Origin: Fusibacter ferrireducens
Lineage (GTDB): Bacteria; Bacillota; Clostridia; Peptostreptococcales; Acidaminobacteraceae
Direction of reading: 5' to 3'
Length of the DNA: 60,396 nucleotides
Assembly (NCBI RefSeq): GCF_015352425.1
Contig: NZ_JADKNH010000021.1
Coordinates: forward strand, 1-60,396
This document shows positions 53,204 through 60,396 of the stretch, one piece after another (within the stretch, counting starts at the first letter, position 1; each line of letters starts with the position of its first letter). The notes beneath the pieces were generated by a model, which searched no databases, had not been told where the DNA came from, and saw only the letters and a program-made list of their open reading frames with translations. A program made the translations under genes and the position numbers.

Positions 53204-53944
53204 TTACTTTTTAGGAAGTGTTCTCTGCCTCAATACTTCATACATGACAATACCAGAAGCCACCGACGCATTTAAAGAATCCACGTGACCTTTCATGGGG
53301 ATTGAAACGACAAAATCACACTTTTCTTTAACAAGACGACTCATACCTTTACCTTCATTGCCGACCACAACACCTATACTGCCTGTTAAATTGGCTTCAT
53401 AATAAGTCTGATTGGACATATCGGTGCCCACAATCCAAAATCCCATTTCTTTGAGCTTGTCTATTGTTGTTGCAATATTCGTAACTCTGGCGACCTTTAC
53501 GTATTCAATTGCGCCACACGATGTTTTTGCCACAGTCTGATTAAGTGCCGCACTCCTTCTCTTAGGAATGATCACCCCATGTGCACCTACGGCATCTGCG
53601 GTTCTTATAATACTGCCCAAATTGTGCGGATCATTAATTTCGTCGCATATGATCACAAAGGGGACCTCTTCTTTTTCTTTTGCAACAGCTAAGATATCTT
53701 CTAGTTCAAAATACGAATAAGCCGCCACATACGCCACAACACCTTGATGTGTTTCGCCCTCCACAATCCTGTCCAAAATCTTTCTTTCAGAAAACTGAAT
53801 GACAAGGCGTTTTGATTTGGCGGCACTAATTATTTTTTGAAGCGTTTTATCTCTTGAACCTTCCAATATCACTAACTTATTTATATCTCGACCCGCCTCT
53901 AAAGCTTCTAAGACAGGATTGCGTCCAAAAATAATATCTTCCAT
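53204..53944 (-). CDS. rlmB: 23S rRNA 2'-O-ribose methyltransferase (SpoU family, RlmB-like)
   Basis: A 246-residue TrmH-fold enzyme. DEINDPHNLGSIIRTADA and VVGNEGKGMSRLV, then MKGHVDSLNASVASGIVMY, are the three SpoU motifs that form the knotted SAM site. ATG at 53944 (MEDIIFGRNPVLE) follows AGGAT; the longer frame overlaps thyX by 14 bp but lacks a Shine-Dalgarno. Confidence 0.92.
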   Translation of the reverse strand: MEDIIFGRNPVLEALEAGRDINKLVILEGSRDKTLQKIISAAKSKRLVIQFSERKILDRIVEGETHQGVVAYVAAYSYFELEDILAVAKEKEEVPFVIICDEINDPHNLGSIIRTADAVGAHGVIIPKRRSAALNQTVAKTSCGAIEYVKVARVTNIATTIDKLKEMGFWIVGTDMSNQTYYEANLTGSIGVVVGNEGKGMSRLVKEKCDFVVSIPMKGHVDSLNASVASGIVMYEVLRQRTLPKK

Positions 53945-53972
53945 CTCAAGATCCTTTCTATTATTAACCCCA

Positions 53973-54731
53973 TCATAAGGATTCAAAAAATGCCCTTACT
54001 TTCACTGCGTTCCCACAAGTCATTTTTCCCTCTTTACAAGCACCTTTCACACAGGAGGGGCCACTCTTTTCAAAAAGTGTAGGTGCAATCGCCTTAACTT
54101 GTCTGAGCATTTCTGTGGCAAGTTCTCGGATTTCCCATTGTGCGCGTTCACAACATCTGTGCTCAAAAAAATTGTGAAGTGATCTCAGATTCATGGTCAA
54201 AACAATTTTTGTTTCACAAGCATTTGGAAAGACAAACCGAGCATCTTCAATTGCTCGCTTTTCAGCCGCGGCTTTCGCCTTCTTTTCGCTCATTCCAGAA
54301 CTTTTATATTCTTCCACAAAGGTTGCCTCCAATACTTCAGTCAACTGATTATAGGTTTCCTGATCTGATTGCATTGCTTTGACAAATATAGCTTTGGCCG
54401 TTTCATTTTTTTCTATTGCAGGTGGTATCACATATTCAAACTGATCCAATTTCACATATCTTTGAGATTGTTGTGAATAAGAGGCGATTCTATGTCTCAC
54501 CAACTGGTGTGTTAAAACTCTACTAACCCCTTCAACTGCAAACGTGAAACTTGCGTGCTCAAGAGGTGAATAATGACCAAAAGTCATCAGCTTTTCTAAA
54601 AAGACATTTGCCTGTTCCGCATCCATAGCCTGAGAAATCTCTTCAACACCTACCTGGGAATAGCAAAGCTTTGCTGCAGAAGCAATGACTTTTTCAATGT
54701 CTGGTGTATGTGCAATTATTGCAACATTCAT
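53973..54731 (-). CDS. thyX: Flavin-dependent thymidylate synthase
   Basis: Makes dTMP with FAD and methylene-tetrahydrofolate. [13 protein letters not shown] (residues 79-91) is the ThyX signature R-H-R-x7-S. Length is 252. It is unrelated to the ThyA enzyme. It lies between the small membrane protein and rlmB. Confidence 0.96.
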   Translation of the reverse strand: MNVAIIAHTPDIEKVIASAAKLCYSQVGVEEISQAMDAEQANVFLEKLMTFGHYSPLEHASFTFAVEGVSRVLTHQLVRHRIASYSQQSQRYVKLDQFEYVIPPAIEKNETAKAIFVKAMQSDQETYNQLTEVLEATFVEEYKSSGMSEKKAKAAAEKRAIEDARFVFPNACETKIVLTMNLRSLHNFFEHRCCERAQWEIRELATEMLRQVKAIAPTLFEKSGPSCVKGACKEGKMTCGNAVKVRAFFESL

Positions 54732-54742
54732 AATTTCCTCCT

Positions 54743-55045
54743 CTATTCTACATCCCTGTACTCATCCCCAAACGGGAATACAAATAACACATATTTACGA
54801 TAGTGTACTTTGGTTAAATCATCTTCTGTCTTACCCACTTGAATAATCCGTGTGGATAATAGATGAGAGTCATAAAGCATGCCACTATGTCTTTTTTCAA
54901 TAAAAGTCTGTGCCTCTTCAACCATCTCTTTTTCAATTTCTGTCATGGGCTCATACGCATCAAAGACAACAGATTTTACACTGATTGCCACTAACAATAT
55001 CAATACCGCAATTAAAAGTATCTTTTCTCGCATACTCATCTTCAT
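54743..55045 (-). CDS. Small membrane-anchored protein of unknown function
   Basis: A 100-residue product. One hydrophobic helix at about residues 8-27 precedes an extracellular domain of about 70 residues. The start is uncertain (two further ATG codons within five residues). No family is recognised. It lies in the mrnC-thyX stretch, so is probably in the same operon. Confidence 0.65.
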   Translation of the reverse strand: MKMSMREKILLIAVLILLVAISVKSVVFDAYEPMTEIEKEMVEEAQTFIEKRHSGMLYDSHLLSTRIIQVGKTEDDLTKVHYRKYVLFVFPFGDEYRDVE

Positions 55046-55081
55046 TAATCTACACTTCCCTTGATCTCATTAAAACACTTT

Positions 55082-55567
55082 CTAGGTTTCTTCTGTTGAC
55101 GTATTCTGATCTTTTATCTGATCTTTTATCTGATTTTGTGCCTCTGGCATTTCAATGATTTCAATTGCTCTGCCAATAATTTGATAAATCCTCGTCTTTT
55201 CTCCTGTGAGATAAAGATAACCAATGAGCGCCTCAAATCCCGTCGCATATTTGTAATCACTCAAAATTGCATTTTTAGGAACGCTTCCCGACTTTTGATT
55301 TCTGCCCCTTTTAACGATCGTCCATTCAGCTTCAGACAGTTCATCTTGCAAAAACAGTACAATTTTCGCCTGTGCAGAAGCCTTCACGTATTTAACCGCT
55401 AATTTTGACATTTCATTTGGCGTCATTGTATATTTAGAAATAATATACGTCCTTATATACGCCTCATAAACGGCATCTCCTAAATAAGCGAGTTTAAGCG
55501 GATTAAGCATTTGTACGTCCATCTGCTTTAACATGTCTATTTTAAGGGTTTCTAAAAACTCATTCAT
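55082..55567 (-). CDS. mrnC: Mini-ribonuclease III
   Basis: A 161-residue RNase III catalytic domain without a dsRNA-binding domain, which matures 23S rRNA. LAYLGDAVYEAYIR is the active-site helix. The last 25 residues contain a short tandem repeat (IKDQ) from duplicated DNA. It follows cysS by about 10 bp, the usual pairing. Confidence 0.94.
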   Translation of the reverse strand: MNEFLETLKIDMLKQMDVQMLNPLKLAYLGDAVYEAYIRTYIISKYTMTPNEMSKLAVKYVKASAQAKIVLFLQDELSEAEWTIVKRGRNQKSGSVPKNAILSDYKYATGFEALIGYLYLTGEKTRIYQIIGRAIEIIEMPEAQNQIKDQIKDQNTSTEET

Positions 55568-55576
55568 CCACTGCTC

Positions 55577-56974
55577 CTATGCTTCTCTATGCCATTTAAC
55601 ACCTTGTGGTGTATCTTCAAGTATAATGCCCTGCTGTTTTAATTCATCTCTGATTTGATCCGCCAATGCAAAGTCTTTATTCTTTCTAGCATTTTGCCTT
55701 TTTTCAATCAAAGCTTCAATCTGATCATCAATAGATGCTCTCTCTTTTTGCACAATTCCCAGTACATTTGTGAGTTCTTCAAACAAAGCCTTTGATTTTA
55801 CTAAAAAGTCTTTTGAAGCATTCGGCGTTGCCACCGTATTTAAATATCGAGTCAATTCAAAGATGACTGAGATACCATCCGCAGAATTAAAATCATCATC
55901 CATGACTTCAATGAATTTATCTTTATACGATGTCACCACTTTTAAGATTTCAGCTTCATCCGTTTTCAATTCTACAGTGCTGGCGTTTTCAATGAGATAT
56001 TCCAAATTATTTCTGAGCGTATAAAGCCTATCCAGACCATTTTTTGCACTCTCTAAAAGCGTTCTGCTAAAATTGATTGGATTTCTATAGTGTGCAGAAA
56101 GCATGAAAAATCGTACGACATCCGGATCAAATGACTCTAATATTTCCCTTGTTGTAAAAAAGTTGTTCAAGGACTTTGACATCTTTTGATTCTCAATATT
56201 GATATAACCATTGTGCATCCAATAGTTTACATAGCGCTTACCTGTCTTGGCTTCACTCTGAGCAATTTCATTTTCATGATGTGGAAAGATGAGATCTTGT
56301 CCCCCCGCATGAATATCAATGGTTTCACCTAAATATTTAGTACTCATCACAGAACATTCAATATGCCAGCCTGGTCTGCCTTCACCCCAAGGACTCATCC
56401 AAGCCGGTTCACCTTCTTTTTTCTTCTTCCAAAGGGCGAAGTCCATAGGATTTCTCTTCTCCTCGCTGATATCGATTCGAGCGCCCGCCTCTAAGTCTTC
56501 AAGGGATTGTCTTGAGAGCTTTCCATAGGGTTTAAAAGAAGATACTGCAAAATAAACATTGCCGTCAATTTCATATGCAAACCCCTTGTCCTCTAAATCC
56601 TTTATGAAAGATATGATTTCGTCCATTGTCTCAGTAACTTTTGGGTGATGCGTCGCTCTATGGATGCCCAGCGCATCTGCATCTTTAAAATACTCGGCAA
56701 TGTACAACTCACTGACGTCTAAACTGCTTACTGAGTCCTCATTGGCTTTCTTAATAATTTTATCATCCACATCCGTGAAATTTTGAACGTATGTGACTTC
56801 ATATCCTCTATATTCCAAATACCTTCTAAAGGCATCGAACATTAGAAAAGGTCTTGCATTGCCAATATGGAAAAAATTATAGACCGTTGGTCCGCACACA
56901 TACATTCTCACCTTGCCAGGTTCTATAGGTATAAACTCATCTTTTTGCTTAGTCATCGTATTGTACAGTTTCAT
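55577..56974 (-). CDS. cysS: Cysteinyl-tRNA synthetase
   Basis: Class I synthetase, 465 residues. FFHIGNARP is the HIGH motif and MSKSLNNF the KMSKS motif. Zinc ligands include CGPTVY, and [15 protein letters not shown] is conserved. It lies behind a T-box leader that responds to uncharged tRNA-Cys. Confidence 0.97.
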   Translation of the reverse strand: MKLYNTMTKQKDEFIPIEPGKVRMYVCGPTVYNFFHIGNARPFLMFDAFRRYLEYRGYEVTYVQNFTDVDDKIIKKANEDSVSSLDVSELYIAEYFKDADALGIHRATHHPKVTETMDEIISFIKDLEDKGFAYEIDGNVYFAVSSFKPYGKLSRQSLEDLEAGARIDISEEKRNPMDFALWKKKKEGEPAWMSPWGEGRPGWHIECSVMSTKYLGETIDIHAGGQDLIFPHHENEIAQSEAKTGKRYVNYWMHNGYINIENQKMSKSLNNFFTTREILESFDPDVVRFFMLSAHYRNPINFSRTLLESAKNGLDRLYTLRNNLEYLIENASTVELKTDEAEILKVVTSYKDKFIEVMDDDFNSADGISVIFELTRYLNTVATPNASKDFLVKSKALFEELTNVLGIVQKERASIDDQIEALIEKRQNARKNKDFALADQIRDELKQQGIILEDTPQGVKWHREA

Positions 56975-56984
56975 GTTGACCCTC

Positions 56985-57222
56985 CACTTCTATTTTTTAG
57001 CATAAAAAAAACCTCTCTGCAAAGGTGCATCAATGCACGGTCCCACTTTGCTCAGACAAGGTCCAACTCATATGACTATAACGCATCACCGGATCCCATA
57101 CTCGTATTCAGGTCTCACTCAGGGGTGCACTTCATCTGTCACTGACCAGTTCATTTCAGCATAAGAACCTCTCTTTAGATCATGCCTACAGATTACTCTT
57201 CCCCATCCTCATTTTAATTATA
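56985..57222 (-). promoter_or_regulatory. T-box leader of cysS
   Basis: Minus-strand leader with AGAGTA in stem I, a TGC (Cys) codon in the specifier loop at 57159-57161 (context ttaTGCtgaaatgaac), and a T-box AAAGTGGGACCGTG near 57038-57051. A terminator stem containing GCAAAG/CTTTGC ends in eight T at 57004-57011. The T-box bulge reads TGGG and would pair with the tRNA acceptor end, G facing the discriminator U. Confidence 0.85.
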
Positions 57223-57230
57223 TATATTTA

Positions 57231-57258
57231 ATTATAGCAAATATAGAGATTATAGCAA
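57231..57258 (-). promoter_or_regulatory. Promoter of cysS
   Basis: Minus-strand TTGCTA (57253-57258), 16-bp spacer, TATAAT (57231-57236). The sequence TTGCTATAAT occurs twice, so exact use is uncertain. Confidence 0.55.
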
Positions 57259-57291
57259 GTCCACAATTTCGTCTCAGTGGATAATCTAAAG

Positions 57292-57320
57292 AACAGTATT
57301 TTTCTCTTTAAAACAGCCAT
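57292..57320 (+). repeat. Candidate LytTR-type direct repeats
   Basis: AACAGTATT (57292-57300) and AACAGCCAT (57312-57320) repeat with a 20-bp period, resembling AgrA/LytTR half-sites. They lie about 235 bp before agrB. Support is weak. Confidence 0.25.
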
Positions 57321-57428
57321 TTGCAGCCACTGTATTCCTTGTGACGTTCCTCACCATGTCTTCAGTACATCACTTCAATACACAATCGTTTTTTCATTAC
57401 ACTATAAGGCCTTTTCGTTACAAATTAC

Positions 57429-57456
57429 TTGTAATATTACAGCATTATGCTAATCT
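57429..57456 (+). promoter_or_regulatory. Candidate promoter of agrB-agrD
   Basis: TTGTAA (57429-57434), 16-bp spacer, TAATCT (57451-57456), leaving about 95 nt of leader before agrB. Weak. Confidence 0.35.
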
Positions 57457-57555
57457 GAATTTAAGAAATCAAGATGATGAGTTTTCCCTTAACCCACTTC
57501 TTCTCCTAGACAGTGTTGCTTATCATCTTAATTTTCTTGAAAGGATGTGTGTCTA

Positions 57556-58119
57556 GTGTTGCATCGACTTTCTTTGAAGATGTCAAAGCATATTGTAAGC
57601 CATGCAAGCATTCTGAAAGAAGATCAAATTGACACAATACGCTATGCAATCGAAACACTTTTAGGCGAACTCTCTAAATTTGTTTTATTATGGCTCATTT
57701 TTTACTTAGTGCGGTTGGATCACTTGTTTCTAATGGCCTTTATATTTTTTAGCTGTATGCGTGTTGTGGCAGGCGGTTTTCATTTTTCCACATACCTATC
57801 GTGCTTATTTGGATCGTTTATCATGTACACAACCATACTTTTATCCGCCCAATTCATCCCACTCATTTCATTTAGCAAAATACTACTCTTAATCCCTTCA
57901 ATGATTATACTCTATCTCTTCACACCAGTTATTCCACACAATCGCTACGAATACAACAAAAATGCCATCCACAAGAAACGATCACAGACAGCCATTATGG
58001 TATTGATTTTGTTTGCTGCTTCACTCTACACAAATCAAATTCAACTCTATATCTTGTCACTTTTTGTCTTTGCTCTACAATTACTTATAGGAGGCCTTAA
58101 AAATGAAAAACTTTTATAA
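57556..58119 (+). CDS. agrB: AgrB-family accessory gene regulator, peptide-processing protease
   Basis: Membrane endopeptidase that cleaves and cyclises the AgrD precursor. The segment MRVVAGGFHFSTYLSC contains the catalytic pair His76 and Cys83, at the same 7-residue spacing as His77/Cys84 of S. aureus. Four to five hydrophobic helices follow. A GTG at 57556, nine bases after AAGGAT, is the likely start and gives 187 residues; frames beginning at 57547 are also open. It overlaps agrD by 17 bp and is on the opposite strand to its sensor genes. Confidence 0.88.
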   Translation: MLHRLSLKMSKHIVSHASILKEDQIDTIRYAIETLLGELSKFVLLWLIFYLVRLDHLFLMAFIFFSCMRVVAGGFHFSTYLSCLFGSFIMYTTILLSAQFIPLISFSKILLLIPSMIILYLFTPVIPHNRYEYNKNAIHKKRSQTAIMVLILFAASLYTNQIQLYILSLFVFALQLLIGGLKNEKLL

Positions 58120-58216
58120 CACAATCGGTTTATTTTTTGTTGCGATTGCAGGACTTGTAATCTCTACGTCTTCGTTCCTTTTCTTAGGAGAAGCTGAACC
58201 CCCTTCAAGAAAATAA
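58103..58216 (+). CDS. agrD: AgrD-like cyclic peptide precursor with serine in the ring
   Basis: A 37-residue frame, ATG to TAA, directly after GGAGG (10 bases), starting inside agrB. The N-terminus is an amphipathic hydrophobic helix (MKNFYNTIGLFFVAIAGLVI), then STSSFLFL and an acidic/proline tail GEAEPPSRK. Aligned with S. aureus AgrD (C-D-F-I-M then D-E-V-E-V-P), the ring would be S24-F-L-F-L28, with cleavage before G29. Serine in place of cysteine implies a lactone ring, as in some Staphylococcus and Enterococcus signals. Processing is inferred. The end overlaps agrC by 12 bp in the convergent sense. Confidence 0.75.
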   Translation: MKNFYNTIGLFFVAIAGLVISTSSFLFLGEAEPPSRK

Positions 58217-59470
58217 GACTTTGATAACAATATCATCATTTTCAAAGTACAATTCAAGATGTCCGTTATGTTTTTTCGCGATGTTTTTAATTGTCCAAAG
58301 GCCAAATCCACGCGTCTTTTTCTCTGCTGATTTGGTCGTAAAGTTTTTGTCCGATAATTTTAGGAGATGCGCTGGTTCTACACTGTGACCAGCGTTTTTT
58401 GTTTGAAAATAGAAGGCCTTCTCTTTTGCGTCAAATCCTATCTCAAGTCTTACCCAGGGTTCGTCATCAAACTGGACAGCTTCAAAAGCATTATTGATCA
58501 GATTGTTGAGTACAAGCGATATTTCATAATCCAAAACAGATAATGCCGTCAAAGAAACTTGACAGTCATAAGTAAAATGAATACCTTTTTCTCTCGCTTC
58601 TGAACGTTTCATAAAGAGCACTGCCTTGACAATATCACGATCAATCTGCAGTAAATCACTCTCAAATCCATCGTACACGTAGACATCATTCAAAAAATTC
58701 TCAATTTTCAAACAAGCTTCATCTGCTGGGTTGGTCTCCAGTATACCAATAATTGTGGTCAGATTATTTTTATACTCATGTTGCTTCGATCTTATTTCCA
58801 GAATCATTTGTTCCAAGGTTTCCCGCATCTGCTCCTGAACTTCAAGCGCCTTATTCCTTTCACTTATAGTAGCAACTTCTCTGTAGACAAAGTAATTCAC
58901 AACGAGGAGCAAAAACATGGCTATGCCAAAATAGAGCATATTTTCTCTCACGAGGGACTCGTCATGATCCCAGAGAATCTTATAGATAAAAGCATACAGG
59001 AATATATTAATTGCAATATAATTGATATATCGATTTTCATATTTCTGAATATAGCTTTTAAGTGGCGCTTCGAAGAGTTGAATCAATACCACCATCAGAA
59101 TATTGGCAATTGCAAGTGATATAATTGTGACAACTACCTCTGCCGTTGTTATCATGCCCAGAAGAGGAATCAACACAATTTCAACGCAAAGTAAAGCGAT
59201 CATGGAGGATACAAATACGAAAAGCACTTTAAAAAGGCTTTCTTGTGTAAACCATTTCAAAACGAAAATAAAGGCAAAGATATAAATAAAAGCACCATAC
59301 CCTAAGAAATAATGGTTGGATACGATAACAAGCGTCGTCATCCCTATATAGATCAAAAGATACTGTCTCAGATCCTTTTTATCTAAATCCAACAGCTTGT
59401 AAAATATATAAAAAAATATGGACAATTCAAGTAAAGTGCCTATGATTTCATTAGCCATCGCACTGTTCAT
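58205..59470 (-). CDS. agrC: AgrC-like GHKL sensor histidine kinase
   Basis: A 421-residue membrane kinase. Six to seven hydrophobic segments fill residues 10-200 and should bind the cyclic peptide. The H-box (KQHEYKNNLTTI, His231) is that of the HPK10/AgrC class, with the N-box LNNLINNAFEA (322-331) and G-box GFGL (388-391) of the GHKL ATPase. It ends inside agrD. It starts 4 bp after the regulator stop on the same strand. Confidence 0.87.
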   Translation of the reverse strand: MNSAMANEIIGTLLELSIFFYIFYKLLDLDKKDLRQYLLIYIGMTTLVIVSNHYFLGYGAFIYIFAFIFVLKWFTQESLFKVLFVFVSSMIALLCVEIVLIPLLGMITTAEVVVTIISLAIANILMVVLIQLFEAPLKSYIQKYENRYINYIAINIFLYAFIYKILWDHDESLVRENMLYFGIAMFLLLVVNYFVYREVATISERNKALEVQEQMRETLEQMILEIRSKQHEYKNNLTTIIGILETNPADEACLKIENFLNDVYVYDGFESDLLQIDRDIVKAVLFMKRSEAREKGIHFTYDCQVSLTALSVLDYEISLVLNNLINNAFEAVQFDDEPWVRLEIGFDAKEKAFYFQTKNAGHSVEPAHLLKLSDKNFTTKSAEKKTRGFGLWTIKNIAKKHNGHLELYFENDDIVIKVLFS

Positions 59471-59474
59471 ACAC

Positions 59475-60221
59475 TCACCTCCTCATGCCAATAATATCTT
59501 CTAAAGCCTCTTTTTTTGCCTTGCTTAACAAGCATTTCCACTGGCAATTATAAAAGGTTATTTCGTATTGTTTAAGTCCAAATCTTTGGATCGATTTGAC
59601 ATAGTGTATGTTGATTAGATAAGATCTGTGTACTTTAAAAAATTCTTTGTCATCGGCCAAATCTTCTTCAATGTTTTTTAAGGACTTGTAGGGTAATTTA
59701 TAATTACCTCTGACTGTATATACAACGCTTCCCCTGCCTTTGGCTTCAATAAAAACAATTTCAGCGTGCCTAATTCTGATCAAAACCTGTTCTGCCTCTG
59801 CAACAAGAAATTTGCTCTCTGTAATCATTTCTGGCCTTTGAACATGACCCAGCAATTTTTTAACCATGCTTTGCAGTGCAGCCTTGGGATAGGGCTTGTC
59901 TAAAAAGGCATGACAGTGTACTTCTCTGTAAGCTCTAAGCTCATAACTGCTTTCTACTGTCAAAAAAAGAATCCATGTGAGCTGATATTTGGGATTGGCT
60001 CTCAGCTGAATCGCCACTTCAAAACCATTCAACTCCGATTTCAAATCAATGTCCATGACAAAAAGATCAATTGCTTCCTCTCTCGCAATAGAGAGTGCTT
60101 CTTGATCCGAGCTGGCAGCATAGACTCTAAAGTGATCTTCCATTTCGTCAATCCATTTGATCAATAAATCTCGTTGAATAGAATCATCTTCAACAATCAG
60201 TATTTTTTTTATATTTTTCAT
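59475..60221 (-). CDS. agrA: LytTR-family response regulator, AgrA-like
   Basis: A 248-residue regulator. The receiver domain (about 1-125) has acidic residues EDD and phosphoacceptor Asp57 in VMDIDL, and Lys near residue 107 (LDKPYPK). A LytTR DNA-binding domain from about residue 145 ends in the FFKVHRSYLINIHYVKSI signature. ATG at 60221, seven bases after GGGG, is chosen; frames up to 60272 are open but extend towards the intron end. It is first of the pair agrA-agrC. Confidence 0.87.
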   Translation of the reverse strand: MKNIKKILIVEDDSIQRDLLIKWIDEMEDHFRVYAASSDQEALSIAREEAIDLFVMDIDLKSELNGFEVAIQLRANPKYQLTWILFLTVESSYELRAYREVHCHAFLDKPYPKAALQSMVKKLLGHVQRPEMITESKFLVAEAEQVLIRIRHAEIVFIEAKGRGSVVYTVRGNYKLPYKSLKNIEEDLADDKEFFKVHRSYLINIHYVKSIQRFGLKQYEITFYNCQWKCLLSKAKKEALEDIIGMRR

Positions 60222-60239
60222 ATTCATACCCCTAGCATT

Positions 60240-60254
60240 ATTATACCATCCTAT
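60240..60254 (-). promoter_or_regulatory. Candidate extended -10 promoter of agrA-agrC
   Basis: Minus-strand TGGTATAAT (TGn-TATAAT, -10 at 60240-60245) about 20 bp upstream of the start. No clear -35. It lies between the intron end and the gene. Confidence 0.5.
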
Positions 60255-60275
60255 CGTCATTTCATTCATCATAAG

Positions 60276-60396
60276 ATAGAGTAGAAAGATAACTGCAAGA
60301 ATTATCTCCCTCTCATTGAACCGTACGTACGGGTCTCGTATACGGCTCTACAACTTATATTCCAACTTATCTTAGATAATAATTTAAAGGATTGAG
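60276..60396 (-). mobile_element. 3' end of a group II intron (domains V and VI), cut by the window edge
   Basis: On the minus strand GAGCCGTA-(hairpin)-CG-TACGGTTC (60318-60348) is domain V: the 8-bp lower helix and the CG bulge are exact. The upper hairpin, TACGAGACCCGTA, is 13 nt instead of the canonical 16. It is followed by a domain VI-like stem (GAGATAA ... TTATCTTTC) and an intron end near CTACTCTAT (60276-60284). The catalytic core and reverse transcriptase would lie past 60396. Confidence 0.8.

Noticed and set aside
55082-55140. Tandem repeat in the mrnC tail as a CRISPR or mobile element
   Set aside because: It is a short in-frame duplication (gatcttttatct) at the variable C-terminus. 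No CRISPR-like arrays were seen anywhere in the window.

Overview
This AT-rich window looks like a chromosomal segment of a low-GC Gram-positive anaerobe of the class Clostridia. The evidence is the clostridial order of the S10-spc-alpha, str and rif ribosomal clusters, SigH next to RlmB-ThyX-MrnC-CysS, a KOW protein between map and infA, T-box and L10 leaders, and a PyrR-type attenuator. The genus cannot be fixed from sequence alone. Almost every gene lies on the minus strand. Exceptions are pyrBI and an agrBD pair.

Layout, left to right. 1-440: leader and duplicated strong promoters of what is probably an rRNA operon that runs leftward out of the window. 621-6411: pyrimidine synthesis, with pyrC-pyrF-pyrK-pyrD on the minus strand diverging from pyrB-pyrI on the plus strand, each behind its own transcription attenuator. 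6513-14685: accessory genes, comprising a sodium-coupled amino-acid transporter with a possible 17-residue leader peptide, a COG2509-type flavoprotein, a spore-type GH18 glycosidase, a cluster of DnaA boxes far from any dnaA, and two PadR-controlled units with visible palindromic operators. 14770-52231: translation and transcription core, with rpsI/rplM, truA, the ECF transporter module ecfT-ecfA2-ecfA1, rplQ-rpoA-rpsD-rpsK-rpsM-rpmJ-infA, map-adk-secY, the S10/spc ribosomal proteins, tufA-fusA-rpsG-rpsL-L7Ae-rpoC-rpoB, rplL-rplJ-rplA-rplK-nusG-secE-rpmG and a second tuf. 52450-56974: sigH, rlmB, thyX, a small membrane-anchored protein, mrnC and cysS behind a T-box. 57556-60221: an Agr-type quorum-sensing locus. 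60276-60396: the 3' end of a group II intron.

The least expected item is the Agr locus. AgrB and a very short AgrD (58103-58216) are on the plus strand. They converge, with a 12-bp overlap, on the minus-strand AgrC-like kinase and LytTR regulator. The AgrD candidate has serine where the ring-forming cysteine usually sits, so the predicted signal is a lactone rather than a thiolactone. A group II intron ends about 55 bp upstream of the regulator gene. Other points of note are the orphan DnaA-box cluster (11985-12226), a 34-bp perfect palindrome acting as a PadR operator, a three-state attenuator before pyrC, a 109-bp inverted-repeat element between rplQ and ecfA1, and two nearly identical tuf genes.

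Genes were called from reading frames, family resemblance and Shine-Dalgarno placement. No database search or structure prediction was run. Several starts were moved inward because the Shine-Dalgarno sequence fits an internal ATG, GTG or TTG better.
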